From positions 434,001-498,000 of the forward strand of contig NZ_NWTI01000002.1 of assembly GCF_002531575.1 (NCBI RefSeq): DNA of 64,000 nucleotides, in the 5' to 3' direction. Within the stretch, counting starts at the first letter, position 1. Every line of letters starts with the position of its first letter. A model generated the notes under the pieces. It worked only from the letters and a program-made list of their open reading frames with translations. It searched no databases and was not told the origin of the DNA. The DNA comes from Bradyrhizobium sp. Y36 (GTDB lineage Bacteria; Pseudomonadota; Alphaproteobacteria; Rhizobiales; Xanthobacteraceae). Made by a program: the position numbers and the translations under genes. Below, piece after piece: positions 1 to 8,275 of this stretch.

Positions 1-591
1 ACGGCTGCGGGCTGCAAGGCGCTGGTCGCGGCGCTGCCCGAGGTCGACATCCTCATCAACAACGCCGGCATCTTCGAGCCCAAGGATTTCTTCGAGATTC
101 CGGACGAGGATTGGAGCCGCTTCTTCGAGGTCAACGTGATGAGCGGCGTTCGGCTGGCGCGGGCCTACATGAAGGGCATGCTCAAGCGCAATTGGGGCCG
201 CATCGTCTTCATCTCATCGGAGTCCGGGCTCAACATTCCCGTCGAGATGATCCACTACGGCATGAGCAAGACGGCCCAGCTCTCGGTCGCGCGCGGTCTC
301 GCCCAGCTCACCCGCGGCACCGGCGTCACCGTCAATTCCGTGCTGCCGGGTCCGACCATGTCGGAGGGAGTCGAGACCTTTGTGAAGGATCTGGCGAAGC
401 AGAACGGCCAGTCGGTCGACGAAGCCGCCGCAAATTTCGTCAAGCAGCATCGTCCGAGCTCCCTGCTGCAACGCTTCGCCAGCGTGGACGAGATCGCCAA
501 CATAGTGGTCTATGTCGCCTCGAAGCAGGCGTCCGCCACCAACGGCGCGGCGCTGCGCGCGGAAGGCGGCATCGTCAATACCATCGCCTGA
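1..591 (+). CDS. SDR family oxidoreductase (5' end outside window)
   Basis: An open frame runs from the first base to TGA at 589-591, so the gene is cut at its 5' end and the N-terminal TGxxxGxG cofactor motif is not visible. The visible part starts just before the NNAG motif (bases 58-69), and contains the catalytic Ser-Tyr-Lys region (SSESG, then YGMSK near bases 256-270) and a PGPT segment. These are the marks of a classical NAD(P)-dependent short-chain dehydrogenase/reductase acting in the cytoplasm. The substrate cannot be told. A DUF1330 gene follows 8 bp downstream and may be co-transcribed. Confidence 0.92.
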   Translation, partial: TAAGCKALVAALPEVDILINNAGIFEPKDFFEIPDEDWSRFFEVNVMSGVRLARAYMKGMLKRNWGRIVFISSESGLNIPVEMIHYGMSKTAQLSVARGLAQLTRGTGVTVNSVLPGPTMSEGVETFVKDLAKQNGQSVDEAAANFVKQHRPSSLLQRFASVDEIANIVVYVASKQASATNGAALRAEGGIVNTIA

Positions 592-599
592 GGCCGTGC

Positions 600-896
600 A
601 TGGCAGCCTATGTGATCTCCGAAGTCGAGATGCGCGATCCCGATGGCTTCGAGGCCTACCGCGCACTCGCCGCCACGACGATCGCGCAGTACGGCGGGCG
701 TTATCTCGTCCGCGGCGGCAAAGCCGAGCTTGCCGAAGGCAATTTGCCGCCGAAGGCCATCGTCATCGTCGAATTCGCATCGATGGCGCGGCTGAAGGAG
801 TGGTACGCCTCGCCGGAATATGCCGAGGCGCTCAAGCTGCGGCAGACGGCGCTCGAGCGGCGGCTGCTGTTCGTCGAGGGGGCGACGGAATCGTAG
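600..896 (+). CDS. DUF1330 family protein
   Basis: 98-residue protein starting at ATG 600. It has the DUF1330 pattern: a ferredoxin-like dimeric alpha/beta barrel fold with YVISEVEMRDPDGFEAYR at the start, a central GGRYLVRGG, and VIVEFASMARLKEWYASPEY near the middle. Function of the family is not established; members are small cytoplasmic proteins often encoded beside dehydrogenases. It lies 8 bp after the SDR gene on the same strand, so the two probably form a transcription unit. Length is normal for the family. Confidence 0.85.
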   Translation: MAAYVISEVEMRDPDGFEAYRALAATTIAQYGGRYLVRGGKAELAEGNLPPKAIVIVEFASMARLKEWYASPEYAEALKLRQTALERRLLFVEGATES

Positions 897-908
897 CTGC
901 CCCAGGAT

Positions 909-991
909 GAGCAAAGCGAAGCGTGCCCACCCTTGTCGCGAATTGGAGAAAGATGGTGGGCACGGCGCAAGCGCGCCTTTGCCCACCCTAC
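909..991. repeat. Palindromic intergenic repeat, family 1 (GTGGGCA type)
   Basis: Imperfect inverted repeat whose arms read GCAAAGCGAAGCGTGCCCAC and GTGGGCAC...CTTTGCCCACC. Similar copies are at 11802-11891, 20651-20739 and 30879-30968. It sits between convergent genes here. Confidence 0.7.
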
Positions 992-1009
992 GCACCGACG
1001 TTGTCGCCG

Positions 1010-2023
1010 CTACCACCCCTCCAGCACGATCTTGCCGCGCGACTTGCCGCTCTCGAGCAGCGCATGCGCGCGCTTGAGGTTGGCGGCGTTGATGGTGCCA
1101 AACGTCTGGTCGAGCGTGGTGCGCAGCACGCCCTTGTCGATGAGGTCGGCGACGTCATTGAGCAGGTGATGCTGCGCGATCATGTCCGGTGTCTGGAACG
1201 AGGAGCGCGTGAACATCGATTCCCAGTGCACCGAGATGGCCTTGCCCTTGAATGCGGCAATCGTGAACTCCGGGGGATCGTCGATCAGGCCGAACCGGCC
1301 CTGCGGCGCCATGAAATCCGCGATGCTCTTGTAGTGTTGGTCGGTGAAGGTGAGGCTCGCCACCAGCGCGATCGGCGGCAGCTTGAGCTTCTCGATCTGC
1401 TCCTTCATCGGCTTGCCGTGGTCGATCACCGCGTGCGCGCCGAGATCGAGGCACCATTTTTGCGACTCCGGCCGCGTCGCGGTCGCGAGCACGGTGAGGC
1501 CGGTGAGGCGGCGCGCGAGCTGGATCAGGATCGAGCCGACGCCGCCGGCGCCGCCCGTGATCAGCAGCGTGCGCGGATCGACACTCTTGCCCGGCACCGC
1601 GCCGAGCCGGTCGAACAGCAATTCCCAGGCGGTGATGGAGGTGAGGGGAAGGGCGGCGGCCTGCGCAAACGAGAGAGACTTCGGCTTGTTGCCGACGATG
1701 CGCTCGTCGACCAGATGGAATTCGGCGTTGGTGCCCTGGCGCAGGATCGAGCCCGCGTAAAACACCTCGTCACCCGGCTTGAACAGCGTGACCTCGGGCC
1801 CGACGGCATCGACCACGCCGGCCGCGTCATAACCCAGAATCTTGGTCTCGCCCTCGGGCGGCGCGGCACGCTTGCGCACCTTGTAATCGACCGGATTGGC
1901 GGAGATCGCTTTCACGGCGACGCGGATGTCGCGCCCTTTGGGCTCGGGCTTTGCGGTCTCGAAATCGAACAGTGAATTCGCGTCCTCGATCGGAAGCGAT
2001 TTCTTGTAGCCGACGGCCTTCAT
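1010..2023 (-). CDS. Zinc-binding alcohol dehydrogenase-like / quinone oxidoreductase family protein
   Basis: 337-residue medium-chain dehydrogenase/reductase. The N-terminal half is the GroES-like domain (MKAVGYKKSLPIED..., about 1-130) and the second half the Rossmann domain with GGAGGVGS at about residues 157-164 binding NADPH. The Cys/His ligands of the zinc enzymes are absent, as in the quinone-oxidoreductase-like subgroup (adh_fam_1). It probably reduces an enal, enone or quinone in the cytoplasm; the substrate is unknown. Start ATG at 2023 is preceded by GGAGACAAGCC. It is divergent from an HxlR regulator gene 121 bp away, an arrangement that commonly means the regulator controls the oxidoreductase. 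Confidence 0.88.
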   Translation of the reverse strand: MKAVGYKKSLPIEDANSLFDFETAKPEPKGRDIRVAVKAISANPVDYKVRKRAAPPEGETKILGYDAAGVVDAVGPEVTLFKPGDEVFYAGSILRQGTNAEFHLVDERIVGNKPKSLSFAQAAALPLTSITAWELLFDRLGAVPGKSVDPRTLLITGGAGGVGSILIQLARRLTGLTVLATATRPESQKWCLDLGAHAVIDHGKPMKEQIEKLKLPPIALVASLTFTDQHYKSIADFMAPQGRFGLIDDPPEFTIAAFKGKAISVHWESMFTRSSFQTPDMIAQHHLLNDVADLIDKGVLRTTLDQTFGTINAANLKRAHALLESGKSRGKIVLEGW

Positions 2024-2144
2024 GGCTTGTCTCCATCAGATGGCGTGCTCGCCTGCCGCCCTAACTGTCGCTGTGGCTCCAATTTGGCAAGTACTGTAAA
2101 TTCGGGGATATAGTCCCTGTTTGGATACTATTGGGAAAACGTGC
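2024..2144. promoter_or_regulatory. Divergent promoter region between oxidoreductase and HxlR regulator
   Basis: 121 bp between the two divergent starts. It is AT-richer than its surroundings and holds two similar words, TTTGGCAAGTACTG (about 2082-2095) and TTTGGATACTATTG (about 2120-2133), that could be operator half sites for the adjacent HxlR-type regulator. That reading is an inference from position and word similarity only. Confidence 0.35.
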
Positions 2145-2528
2145 ATGAAACGGCGCAATTTTGCCCGCCGTCCCGGCTGCTCGGTCGAGGCGACATTGGA
2201 CCTCATCGACGGCAAGTGGAAGGGCGTGATCCTCTATCACCTGCAGAGCGGCACCCAGCGCTTCGGCGAATTGCGCCGCCGAATGCCCGGCATCACCCAG
2301 CGCATGTTGACGAAGCAGCTTCGCGCGCTGGAGGAGGACAAGCTCGTCATCCGCAAGGTCTACGCGGAAGTGCCGCCACGCGTGGAGTATTGCCTCTCCG
2401 AACTCGGCGAGAGCCTCAAGCCGGTGATCGACATCCTGAAGGCCTGGGGCGAGAGCCACCAGCAGCTTCTGTCCTGCGCGCCAGCGCCCGAAGTGGAGCC
2501 GATCAAGAAACGCAAGCGCGCGGCTTGA
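2145..2528 (+). CDS. HxlR-family transcriptional regulator
   Basis: 127 residues from ATG 2145; an in-frame TTG at 2121 would add eight residues with no visible ribosome binding site. The HxlR winged helix-turn-helix fold is recognisable from CSVEATLDLIDGKWKG near the start, the recognition region PGITQRMLTKQLRALEEDKL, and YCLSELGESLKPVI. The cysteine of the N-terminal CSVE motif (residue 12 from this start) is the residue that senses reactive electrophiles or disulfide stress in characterised relatives. The C-terminus is basic (KKRKRAA). Divergent from an NADPH-dependent oxidoreductase gene, its probable target. Confidence 0.92.
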   Translation: MKRRNFARRPGCSVEATLDLIDGKWKGVILYHLQSGTQRFGELRRRMPGITQRMLTKQLRALEEDKLVIRKVYAEVPPRVEYCLSELGESLKPVIDILKAWGESHQQLLSCAPAPEVEPIKKRKRAA

Positions 2529-2723
2529 AGTCCGGCGCAGCCGTCGGGGCAGGGCCGGCCGCGCCAGCCTGACACAGTCAGCATTCGCGCAAGGCCAACG
2601 GCCGTTCCGCACGCTTGTCCTGCAGGCTTCCGGCGTCAGACGAGGGCCGAATATTGCCGCCTTGCGCCCTTCTATTGAGGAGCGAACGCGCCTATATTCC
2701 GTCGTCTTTTCCAAGAGGTAGGA

Positions 2724-4130
2724 ATGTTTCGATCGATCCGGACCGCCGTCGTCACGGCCTTGTGCATAGCCTTTGTCGCCCAGTTCAATCCGGCTGCGGC
2801 GCAGGACCGTCGGGTCCCGTCCTCGCCGGCCGAATTGCGGCTCTCCTATGCGCCGATCGTGCAGCGGGTGCAGCCGGCGGTGGTCAACGTCTACGCCGCG
2901 AAGGTCGTGCAGAACCGCAACCCGCTGCTGGACGACCCGATCTTCCGCCGCTTCTTCGGCGTGCCCGGCCAGCAGCCGGAGCAGATGCAACGCTCGCTCG
3001 GCTCGGGCGTCATCGTCGACGCCTCCGGTCTCGTCGTCACCAACGTCCACGTCATCGAGGGCGCGGACCAGGTGAAGGTGTCGCTGTCGGACAAGCGCGA
3101 GTTCGAGGCCGAGATCCTGCTGAAGGACACGCGCACGGACCTTGCCGTGCTGCGGATGAAGGACACCAAGGAGAAGTTCCCGACCCTCGACTTCACCAAT
3201 TCCGACGAGCTCCTGGTCGGCGACGTCGTGCTGGCGATCGGCAATCCGTTCGGCGTCGGCCAGACCGTCACGCACGGCATCATCTCGGCGCTGGCGCGCA
3301 CACAGGTCGGCATCACCGACTACCAGTTCTTCATCCAGACCGATGCTGCGATCAATCCCGGCAATTCCGGCGGCGCGCTGGTCGACATGAGCGGCAAGCT
3401 CGCCGGCATCAACACCGCGATCTATTCGCGCTCCGGCGGCTCGCAGGGCATTGGCTTCGCGATCCCCGCCAACATGGTGCGCGTCGTCGTCGCCTCCGCC
3501 AAGGGCGGCGGCAAGGCGGTGAAGCGTCCCTGGCTCGGGGCAAAATTGCAGGCGGTGACGCCGGAGATCGCCGAGAGCCTCGGCCTGCGCTCGCCGACCG
3601 GTGCGCTGGTCGCGAGCGTCGTGTCGAATGGTCCTGCGGCGAAGGCCGGCTTGAAGTCTTCCGATCTCATCACCGGCATCGACGGCCAGGCCGTGGATGA
3701 TCCCAACGCCTTTGAATATCGCTTCGCCACCCGTCCGCTCGGTGGCACCGCGCAGATCGACGTGCAACGCAGCGGCAAGCCGCTGAAGCTGACGATCGCG
3801 TTGGAGGCCGCGCCCGATACAGGACGCAACGAGCTTGTCGTCACGGCGCGCTCGCCGTTCCAGGGCGCGAAGGTCTCGACCATCACGCCGGCGGTTGCCG
3901 ATGAGCTGCACCTCGACGCCGACACCGAAGGCGTCGTGATCACCGATCTTGGCGGCGACAGCGCGGCCGCAAATGTCGGCTTCCAGAAGGGCGACGTCAT
4001 CCTGCTCGTCAACAACCAGAGGATCAGCAAGACCGGAGACCTCGAGAGGGCCGCCGGCGAGCGGCCGAGGCTCTGGCGCATCACGCTGGTGCGTAACGGC
4101 CAGCAGATCAACGTCACGCTGGGCGGATGA
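2724..4130 (+). CDS. HtrA/DegP-type periplasmic serine endoprotease
   Basis: 468 residues. A signal peptide covers about 1-26 (ends ...NPAAAQ). The trypsin-like protease domain (about 40-250) has the full catalytic triad: His109 in TNVHVIEG, Asp139 in TDLAVL and Ser215 in GNSGGAL. Two PDZ domains follow (about 262-355 and 370-468). It should degrade or refold misfolded envelope proteins as an oligomer in the periplasm. Length and architecture match the DegP/DegQ/MucD group. ATG 2724 is preceded by AAGAGGTAGGA. Its stop overlaps the rarA start (ATGA), so the two are probably translationally coupled. Confidence 0.95.
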   Translation: MFRSIRTAVVTALCIAFVAQFNPAAAQDRRVPSSPAELRLSYAPIVQRVQPAVVNVYAAKVVQNRNPLLDDPIFRRFFGVPGQQPEQMQRSLGSGVIVDASGLVVTNVHVIEGADQVKVSLSDKREFEAEILLKDTRTDLAVLRMKDTKEKFPTLDFTNSDELLVGDVVLAIGNPFGVGQTVTHGIISALARTQVGITDYQFFIQTDAAINPGNSGGALVDMSGKLAGINTAIYSRSGGSQGIGFAIPANMVRVVVASAKGGGKAVKRPWLGAKLQAVTPEIAESLGLRSPTGALVASVVSNGPAAKAGLKSSDLITGIDGQAVDDPNAFEYRFATRPLGGTAQIDVQRSGKPLKLTIALEAAPDTGRNELVVTARSPFQGAKVSTITPAVADELHLDADTEGVVITDLGGDSAAANVGFQKGDVILLVNNQRISKTGDLERAAGERPRLWRITLVRNGQQINVTLGG

Positions 4131-5464
4131 GTCCGAAGCGACCACAGCAGACGCCAACTCTCTTCGCGGCGGCGGGGCTCGACCACGAGGCGCCGCATCC
4201 GCTGCCGGATCGGTTGCGCCCGCGCGTGCTGTCGGAGGTCGTCGGCCAGGATCACATCCTCGGTCCCGACGGTGCCCTGACGCGCATGCTGGAGACACGC
4301 ACGCTGGGCTCGCTGGTGTTCTGGGGTCCGCCCGGCACCGGCAAGACCACGGTGGCGCGGCTCCTGGCGGATGCGACCGACCTGCACTTCGAGCAGATCT
4401 CCGCGGTGTTCTCCGGCGTCGCCGATTTGAAGAAGGCATTCGACGCCGCGCGCGCCCGCCGCGAGATGGGCAAGGGCACGCTGCTGTTCGTCGACGAGGT
4501 GCACAGGTTCAACCGCGCCCAGCAGGATTCCTTTCTGCCCGTGATGGAAGACGGCACCGTTGTCATGGTCGGCGCCACCACGGAGAACCCGTCCTTCGAG
4601 CTCAACGCGGCGTTGTTGTCTCGCGCGCGCGTGCTGGTGTTTCGCTCGCTGGACGCCGCCGCGATCGAAAAGCTGTTCGCACATGCCGAGGAGATCGAGG
4701 GCAGGAAGCTGCCGCTCGATGCCGAGGCGAGGGCCGTTCTGGTGCGCATGGCCGATGGCGATGGCCGCGCCTCGCTGACGCTCGCCGAGGAAGTCTGGCG
4801 CTCGGCGCGGGCGGACGAGATTTTCAATGCCGCGCAGCTGCAGGAGATCCTGCAGCGGCGCGCGCCGATCTACGACAAGTCGGCCGACGGCCATTACAAC
4901 CTGATCTCCGCACTGCATAAATCGGTGCGCGGCTCCGATCCCGATGCGGCGCTATATTATCTCTGCCGCATGCTGGATGCCGGCGAGGACCCGCTGTTCC
5001 TGGCGCGCCGCGTCGTGCGCATGGCGGTCGAGGATATCGGCCTTGCGGACCCGCAAGGACTCGTGATCGCCAATGCGGCCAAGGACGCCTTCGACTTCCT
5101 CGGCCATCCCGAGGGCGAGCTCGCGATCGCGCAGGCCGTCGTCTATCTCGCCACCGCGCCGAAATCGAACGCGGTCTACACGGCCTTCAAGGCCGCGATG
5201 CAGACCGCAAAACACGGAGGCTCGTTGCTGCCGCCAAAGCACATCCTCAACTCGCCGACGCAACTGATGAAGTCGGAAGGCTACGGCGCCGCCTACGAAT
5301 ACGACCACGACGCCCCCGACGCCTTCTCCGGCCAGGACTATTTTCCCGAAGCCCTGGGCCGCCAGACCTTCTACGACCCGCCCGAGCGCGGCTTCGAGCG
5401 GGAGATCCGCAAGCGGCTGGATTACTGGGCCAAGCTGCGCAAAGAGCGGGGCGGCTCGCGCTAG
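4127..5464 (+). CDS. rarA: Replication-associated recombination protein A (RarA/MgsA AAA+ ATPase)
   Basis: 445-residue AAA+ ATPase of the clamp-loader branch. It shows Walker A GPPGTGKT at 67-74, Walker B LLFVDEVHRFN at 119-129, sensor 1 GATTENPSF, and an SRARV arginine-finger region. The C-terminal third (KSVRGSDPDAALYY, SNAVYTAFKAA, YDHDAPDAFSGQDYFP) is the RarA-specific tetramerisation part. RarA works at stalled replication forks with SSB and RecQ/RecA. The start overlaps the protease stop by four bases (ATGA). Length is normal for the family. Confidence 0.97.
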   Translation: MSPKRPQQTPTLFAAAGLDHEAPHPLPDRLRPRVLSEVVGQDHILGPDGALTRMLETRTLGSLVFWGPPGTGKTTVARLLADATDLHFEQISAVFSGVADLKKAFDAARARREMGKGTLLFVDEVHRFNRAQQDSFLPVMEDGTVVMVGATTENPSFELNAALLSRARVLVFRSLDAAAIEKLFAHAEEIEGRKLPLDAEARAVLVRMADGDGRASLTLAEEVWRSARADEIFNAAQLQEILQRRAPIYDKSADGHYNLISALHKSVRGSDPDAALYYLCRMLDAGEDPLFLARRVVRMAVEDIGLADPQGLVIANAAKDAFDFLGHPEGELAIAQAVVYLATAPKSNAVYTAFKAAMQTAKHGGSLLPPKHILNSPTQLMKSEGYGAAYEYDHDAPDAFSGQDYFPEALGRQTFYDPPERGFEREIRKRLDYWAKLRKERGGSR

Positions 5465-5516
5465 AAATGGCCGTTTCACCGTGACGGCCGCCGGCTTTTA
5501 GGGTAGGCAGGCAGCC

Positions 5517-6758
5517 ATGAGCCGCCGTATCAAGAGAATGAACCCAAAGCCGCGTTCGCGTGACGAGCGTGACGACTCACGCCCGCATCAGGCGCGGAGC
5601 GCGAAGAAGGCCGGGCCGCGTCCCGGTGGCAAGCCGGGCGGTAAACCCGGCGGCAAGCCGCCGCGGTTTGCCGGCGAGCGCGCCGAGCGGCGTCCGCCCA
5701 AGGCCAGGCTGGAGAAGGCTGAGTTCGAAAGGCCTGCGCCCAAAGAGCCGGTCGAGGCGCTGCTGCCAACCAAGGTGCAGACCGTCAAGGTGACGGCCGA
5801 CGAGAACAACATGCGCGTGGACCGTTTCCTCGAGGCGCGCTTTCCGGGCCTGTCGTTCTCCCACATCCAGCGCGTCGTGCGCAAAGGCGAGCTGCGCGTC
5901 GACGGCAGGCGCGTCGACAGCAAGGACCGCCTGGAGGAGGGCCAGAGCGTCCGCATTCCGCCGCTCAAGCTCGATGCGCCCAAGGTCGTCGGCGAGCTCT
6001 CGGACGCCGCGCAGAAGACGCTCAAGGCGCTCAAGGAGATGACGATCTACGAGGATGACGACGTCCTCGTCCTCAACAAGCCGGCCGGCCTAGCCGTGCA
6101 GGGCGGCTCCGGCATGACCCGCCACATCGACCAGATGCTGGAGGTGATGCGGGATGCCAAGGGCCAGAAGCCGCGCCTCGTGCACCGTATCGATCGCGAG
6201 ACCTCGGGCTGCCTGCTGATCGCCAAGACGCGCTTTGCCGCCTCGCATCTGACCGGCGCGTTCCGCTCGCGCTCTGCGCGCAAGGTCTATTGGGCGCTGG
6301 TGCCGGGCCTGCCGAAGCCGAAGCAGGGCCGCATCTCGACCTTCCTCGCCAAGGAAGAGAGCGAGGACGACACCATCATGCGCATCGCCCAGCACGGCGA
6401 CGAGGGCGCCAGCCACGCGGTGACCTATTACGCGGTGGTCGAGACCGCCGGCAACAAGCTGACCTGGGTGTCGCTGAAGCCGGTGACGGGCCGCACCCAC
6501 CAGCTCCGCGCCCACATGGCCCATATCGGCCATCCCATCGTCGGCGATCCCAAATATTTCAACATCGAGAACTGGCAGCTGCCGGGCGGCCTGCAGAACC
6601 GGTTGCATCTCCTGGCACGCCGCATCGTCATTCCGCATCCGCGCGGCGGCGTGATCGACGCCACCGCGCCTTTGCCGCCGCACATGCAGCAGTCGTGGAA
6701 TCTGCTCGGGCTGGATGCGAGCAGGTTCGACCCGATCGAGAACGCGCCGGAGGAGTAG
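5517..6758 (+). CDS. RluC/RluD-family pseudouridine synthase with basic N-terminal extension
   Basis: 413 residues. Residues about 95-150 form an S4 RNA-binding domain (MRVDRFLEARFPG...GELRVDGRRV). The RsuA/RluA catalytic domain follows, with HRIDRETSG at 223-231 giving the catalytic Asp226, and the later motif TGRTHQLRAHMA. It isomerises uridine to pseudouridine in 23S rRNA (RluC type by similarity; the exact site cannot be read from sequence). The first 90 residues are an unusual Lys/Arg/Pro/Gly-rich, probably disordered tail with a GGKP tandem repeat at about 37-48. ATG 5517 is 52 bp after rarA, same strand. Confidence 0.93.
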   Translation: MSRRIKRMNPKPRSRDERDDSRPHQARSAKKAGPRPGGKPGGKPGGKPPRFAGERAERRPPKARLEKAEFERPAPKEPVEALLPTKVQTVKVTADENNMRVDRFLEARFPGLSFSHIQRVVRKGELRVDGRRVDSKDRLEEGQSVRIPPLKLDAPKVVGELSDAAQKTLKALKEMTIYEDDDVLVLNKPAGLAVQGGSGMTRHIDQMLEVMRDAKGQKPRLVHRIDRETSGCLLIAKTRFAASHLTGAFRSRSARKVYWALVPGLPKPKQGRISTFLAKEESEDDTIMRIAQHGDEGASHAVTYYAVVETAGNKLTWVSLKPVTGRTHQLRAHMAHIGHPIVGDPKYFNIENWQLPGGLQNRLHLLARRIVIPHPRGGVIDATAPLPPHMQQSWNLLGLDASRFDPIENAPEE

Positions 6759-6784
6759 GCGGCGGGGCGCGCCAAACACTCGGT

Positions 6785-6898
6785 GTCATCGCCCGCGAAG
6801 GCGGGCGATCCAGTATTCCAGAGGCCAGCGTTTGAGAGCCTGCTCTCACGATGTCCGCCACGGCGTACTGGATGCCCCGGTCAAGCCGGGGCATGACA
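6785..6898. repeat. Palindromic intergenic repeat, family 6 (TCATCGCCCGCGAAGG type)
   Basis: About 114 bp built from two hairpin arms: GCCCGCGAAGGCGGGC at the left and GCCCCGGTCAAGCCGGGGC at the right, with ATCCAGTA / TACTGGAT inside. A second copy with the same organisation is at 22408-22510. It fills most of the gap between two convergent genes and could act as a bidirectional terminator. Confidence 0.75.
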
Positions 6899-6905
6899 GC
6901 CCCCC

Positions 6906-7352
6906 TCACTTCCGGAACTGCTCCAGAAACATCCGCAAGGAATCGTGCGGGCTCTCGACATCCGTGATCAGCCAGCCCTCGGGACCGTTGACCAGGATGA
7001 AGTTCAGCACCACGGCTCTGCCGCGATTGTCGAAATTCGCGGCGACATAGGTCTTGTCGTATTGTCTGCGGACGACCGCGATCGCGACCGGCCCGAGCTT
7101 CCAGCTTCGGCTCTGCACCAGGAAGTCGTAGGGCTCGGCCCGCGGTGCGCTCCACGCCTTGCGCAGGCTCGGATCGAAGAACTGGCGGGTGGTGGCCGCA
7201 TCGCGCGGCAGGCCCCCGGACAGCTCCGGCGCCCCTTCGCCGTAATGGGCATAGACGTTGCGCACCAGCGATTCCGGAGTGCGAAAGCCGGCCTCCGCCG
7301 CGGTTGGCCAAAGCCCGGCGAGCAGGGCCACGATCCCCGCAAGTTCCCTCAT
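6906..7352 (-). CDS. Secreted DUF3828-like protein
   Basis: 148 residues from ATG 7352. The N-terminus is a signal peptide (MRELAGIVALLAGLWPTAAEA, cleavage near 21). The mature part reads TPESLVRNVYAHYGEG... and ends in VNGPEGWLITDVESPHDSLRMFLEQF, a pattern seen in DUF3828-type periplasmic proteins with a cystatin/NTF2-like fold. Function unknown. An in-frame GTG at 7376 would add eight residues before the signal peptide and is less likely. Family assignment is moderate. It is convergent with the pseudouridine synthase gene and divergent from the ATP12 gene. Confidence 0.7.
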   Translation of the reverse strand: MRELAGIVALLAGLWPTAAEAGFRTPESLVRNVYAHYGEGAPELSGGLPRDAATTRQFFDPSLRKAWSAPRAEPYDFLVQSRSWKLGPVAIAVVRRQYDKTYVAANFDNRGRAVVLNFILVNGPEGWLITDVESPHDSLRMFLEQFRK

Positions 7353-7426
7353 GCCGCTGCTCGCTTTATCGGCCACAGGATTTATCTTAGAAGCCTAGCA
7401 TCCAGCGACCGGGACCGAAAACTCAC

Positions 7427-8221
7427 ATGCGCGAATTGTTCGAAGAAGCCGCAAGCCAGCCTCCGCCGGATCCGCGGGAATCGGCGCGTGCGTCCGCGCG
7501 CACCCCGCTGCGCAAGCGCTTCTACAAGGAGGCCGGCGTCGCGGAGGCCGAGGGCGGCTTTGCCATCACGCTCGACGGCAAGCCGATCCGCACGCCCTCG
7601 GGCCGCCAGGTGGTGATCCCCGCGCGGGCGCTCGCCGATGCCGTGGCCGCGGAATGGGCGGCTCAGGGCGAGAGCATTGATCCGGTGAGCATGCCGCTGA
7701 CGCGCATTGCCAACAGCGTGGTCGAGGGCGTCGTCGACCGCGTCGCGCTCGTGAGTGACGATCTTGCAAAATATTTCGAGTCCGATCTGCTGTTCTACCG
7801 CGCCGGCCACCCGGAAGGGCTCGTCGCCCGCGAGGCCGCGCATTGGGATCCCGTCCTGTTCTGGGCGGCGGAGACGCTCGGGGCGCATTTCATCCTGTCC
7901 GAGGGCGTCATGCATGTGAAGCAGCCGGAGGAGGCGCTTCGGGCCGCCCGCGCGGCGCTGCCGGAGGATGCCTGGTCGGTCGCCGCGCTCCATGTGGTGA
8001 CGACCCTGACCGGCTCCGCGCTGCTGGCCCTGGCTCTGGCCCATGGCGTGCGCGATGCCGGGCAGATCTGGGATGCCGCCCATGTCGATGAGGACTGGAA
8101 CAGCGAGCAATGGGGCGTGGACGAGGAGGCGGCCGCCCGCCGGGCCACGCGGCTCAGGGATTTCGAGGCTGCCGTGACGGTCTTGTCGGCGGCAAAGGCC
8201 TCCGCGGCCAAAGGTCCTTAA
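7427..8221 (+). CDS. ATP12-family F1-ATPase assembly chaperone
   Basis: 264 residues. Conserved ATP12 blocks are visible: RKRFYKEAGV near 28-37, ITLDGKPIRTPSG near 47-59, AEWAAQGE near 77-84, and a central YFESDLLFYRAGHPEGLV...WDPVLFW. The C-terminal part (SVAALHVVTTLTGSALLALAL) is the helical half that binds the alpha subunit of F1 in mitochondrial ATP12. Alphaproteobacterial members are predicted cytoplasmic chaperones of ATP synthase alpha subunit. Length is typical for the bacterial family. ATG 7427 has no strong Shine-Dalgarno. Confidence 0.93.
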   Translation: MRELFEEAASQPPPDPRESARASARTPLRKRFYKEAGVAEAEGGFAITLDGKPIRTPSGRQVVIPARALADAVAAEWAAQGESIDPVSMPLTRIANSVVEGVVDRVALVSDDLAKYFESDLLFYRAGHPEGLVAREAAHWDPVLFWAAETLGAHFILSEGVMHVKQPEEALRAARAALPEDAWSVAALHVVTTLTGSALLALALAHGVRDAGQIWDAAHVDEDWNSEQWGVDEEAAARRATRLRDFEAAVTVLSAAKASAAKGP

Positions 8222-8275
8222 CGAGAGGTTTACGACGCGGGCGTTAGGGTGGGGGCTCCCCTTGGGTCCCCTGAG

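Noticed and set aside
2061..4439. Open frame of about 790 residues antisense to the HxlR and protease genes
   Set aside because: No signal peptide or domain; the plus strand codes for recognisable HxlR and HtrA proteins.
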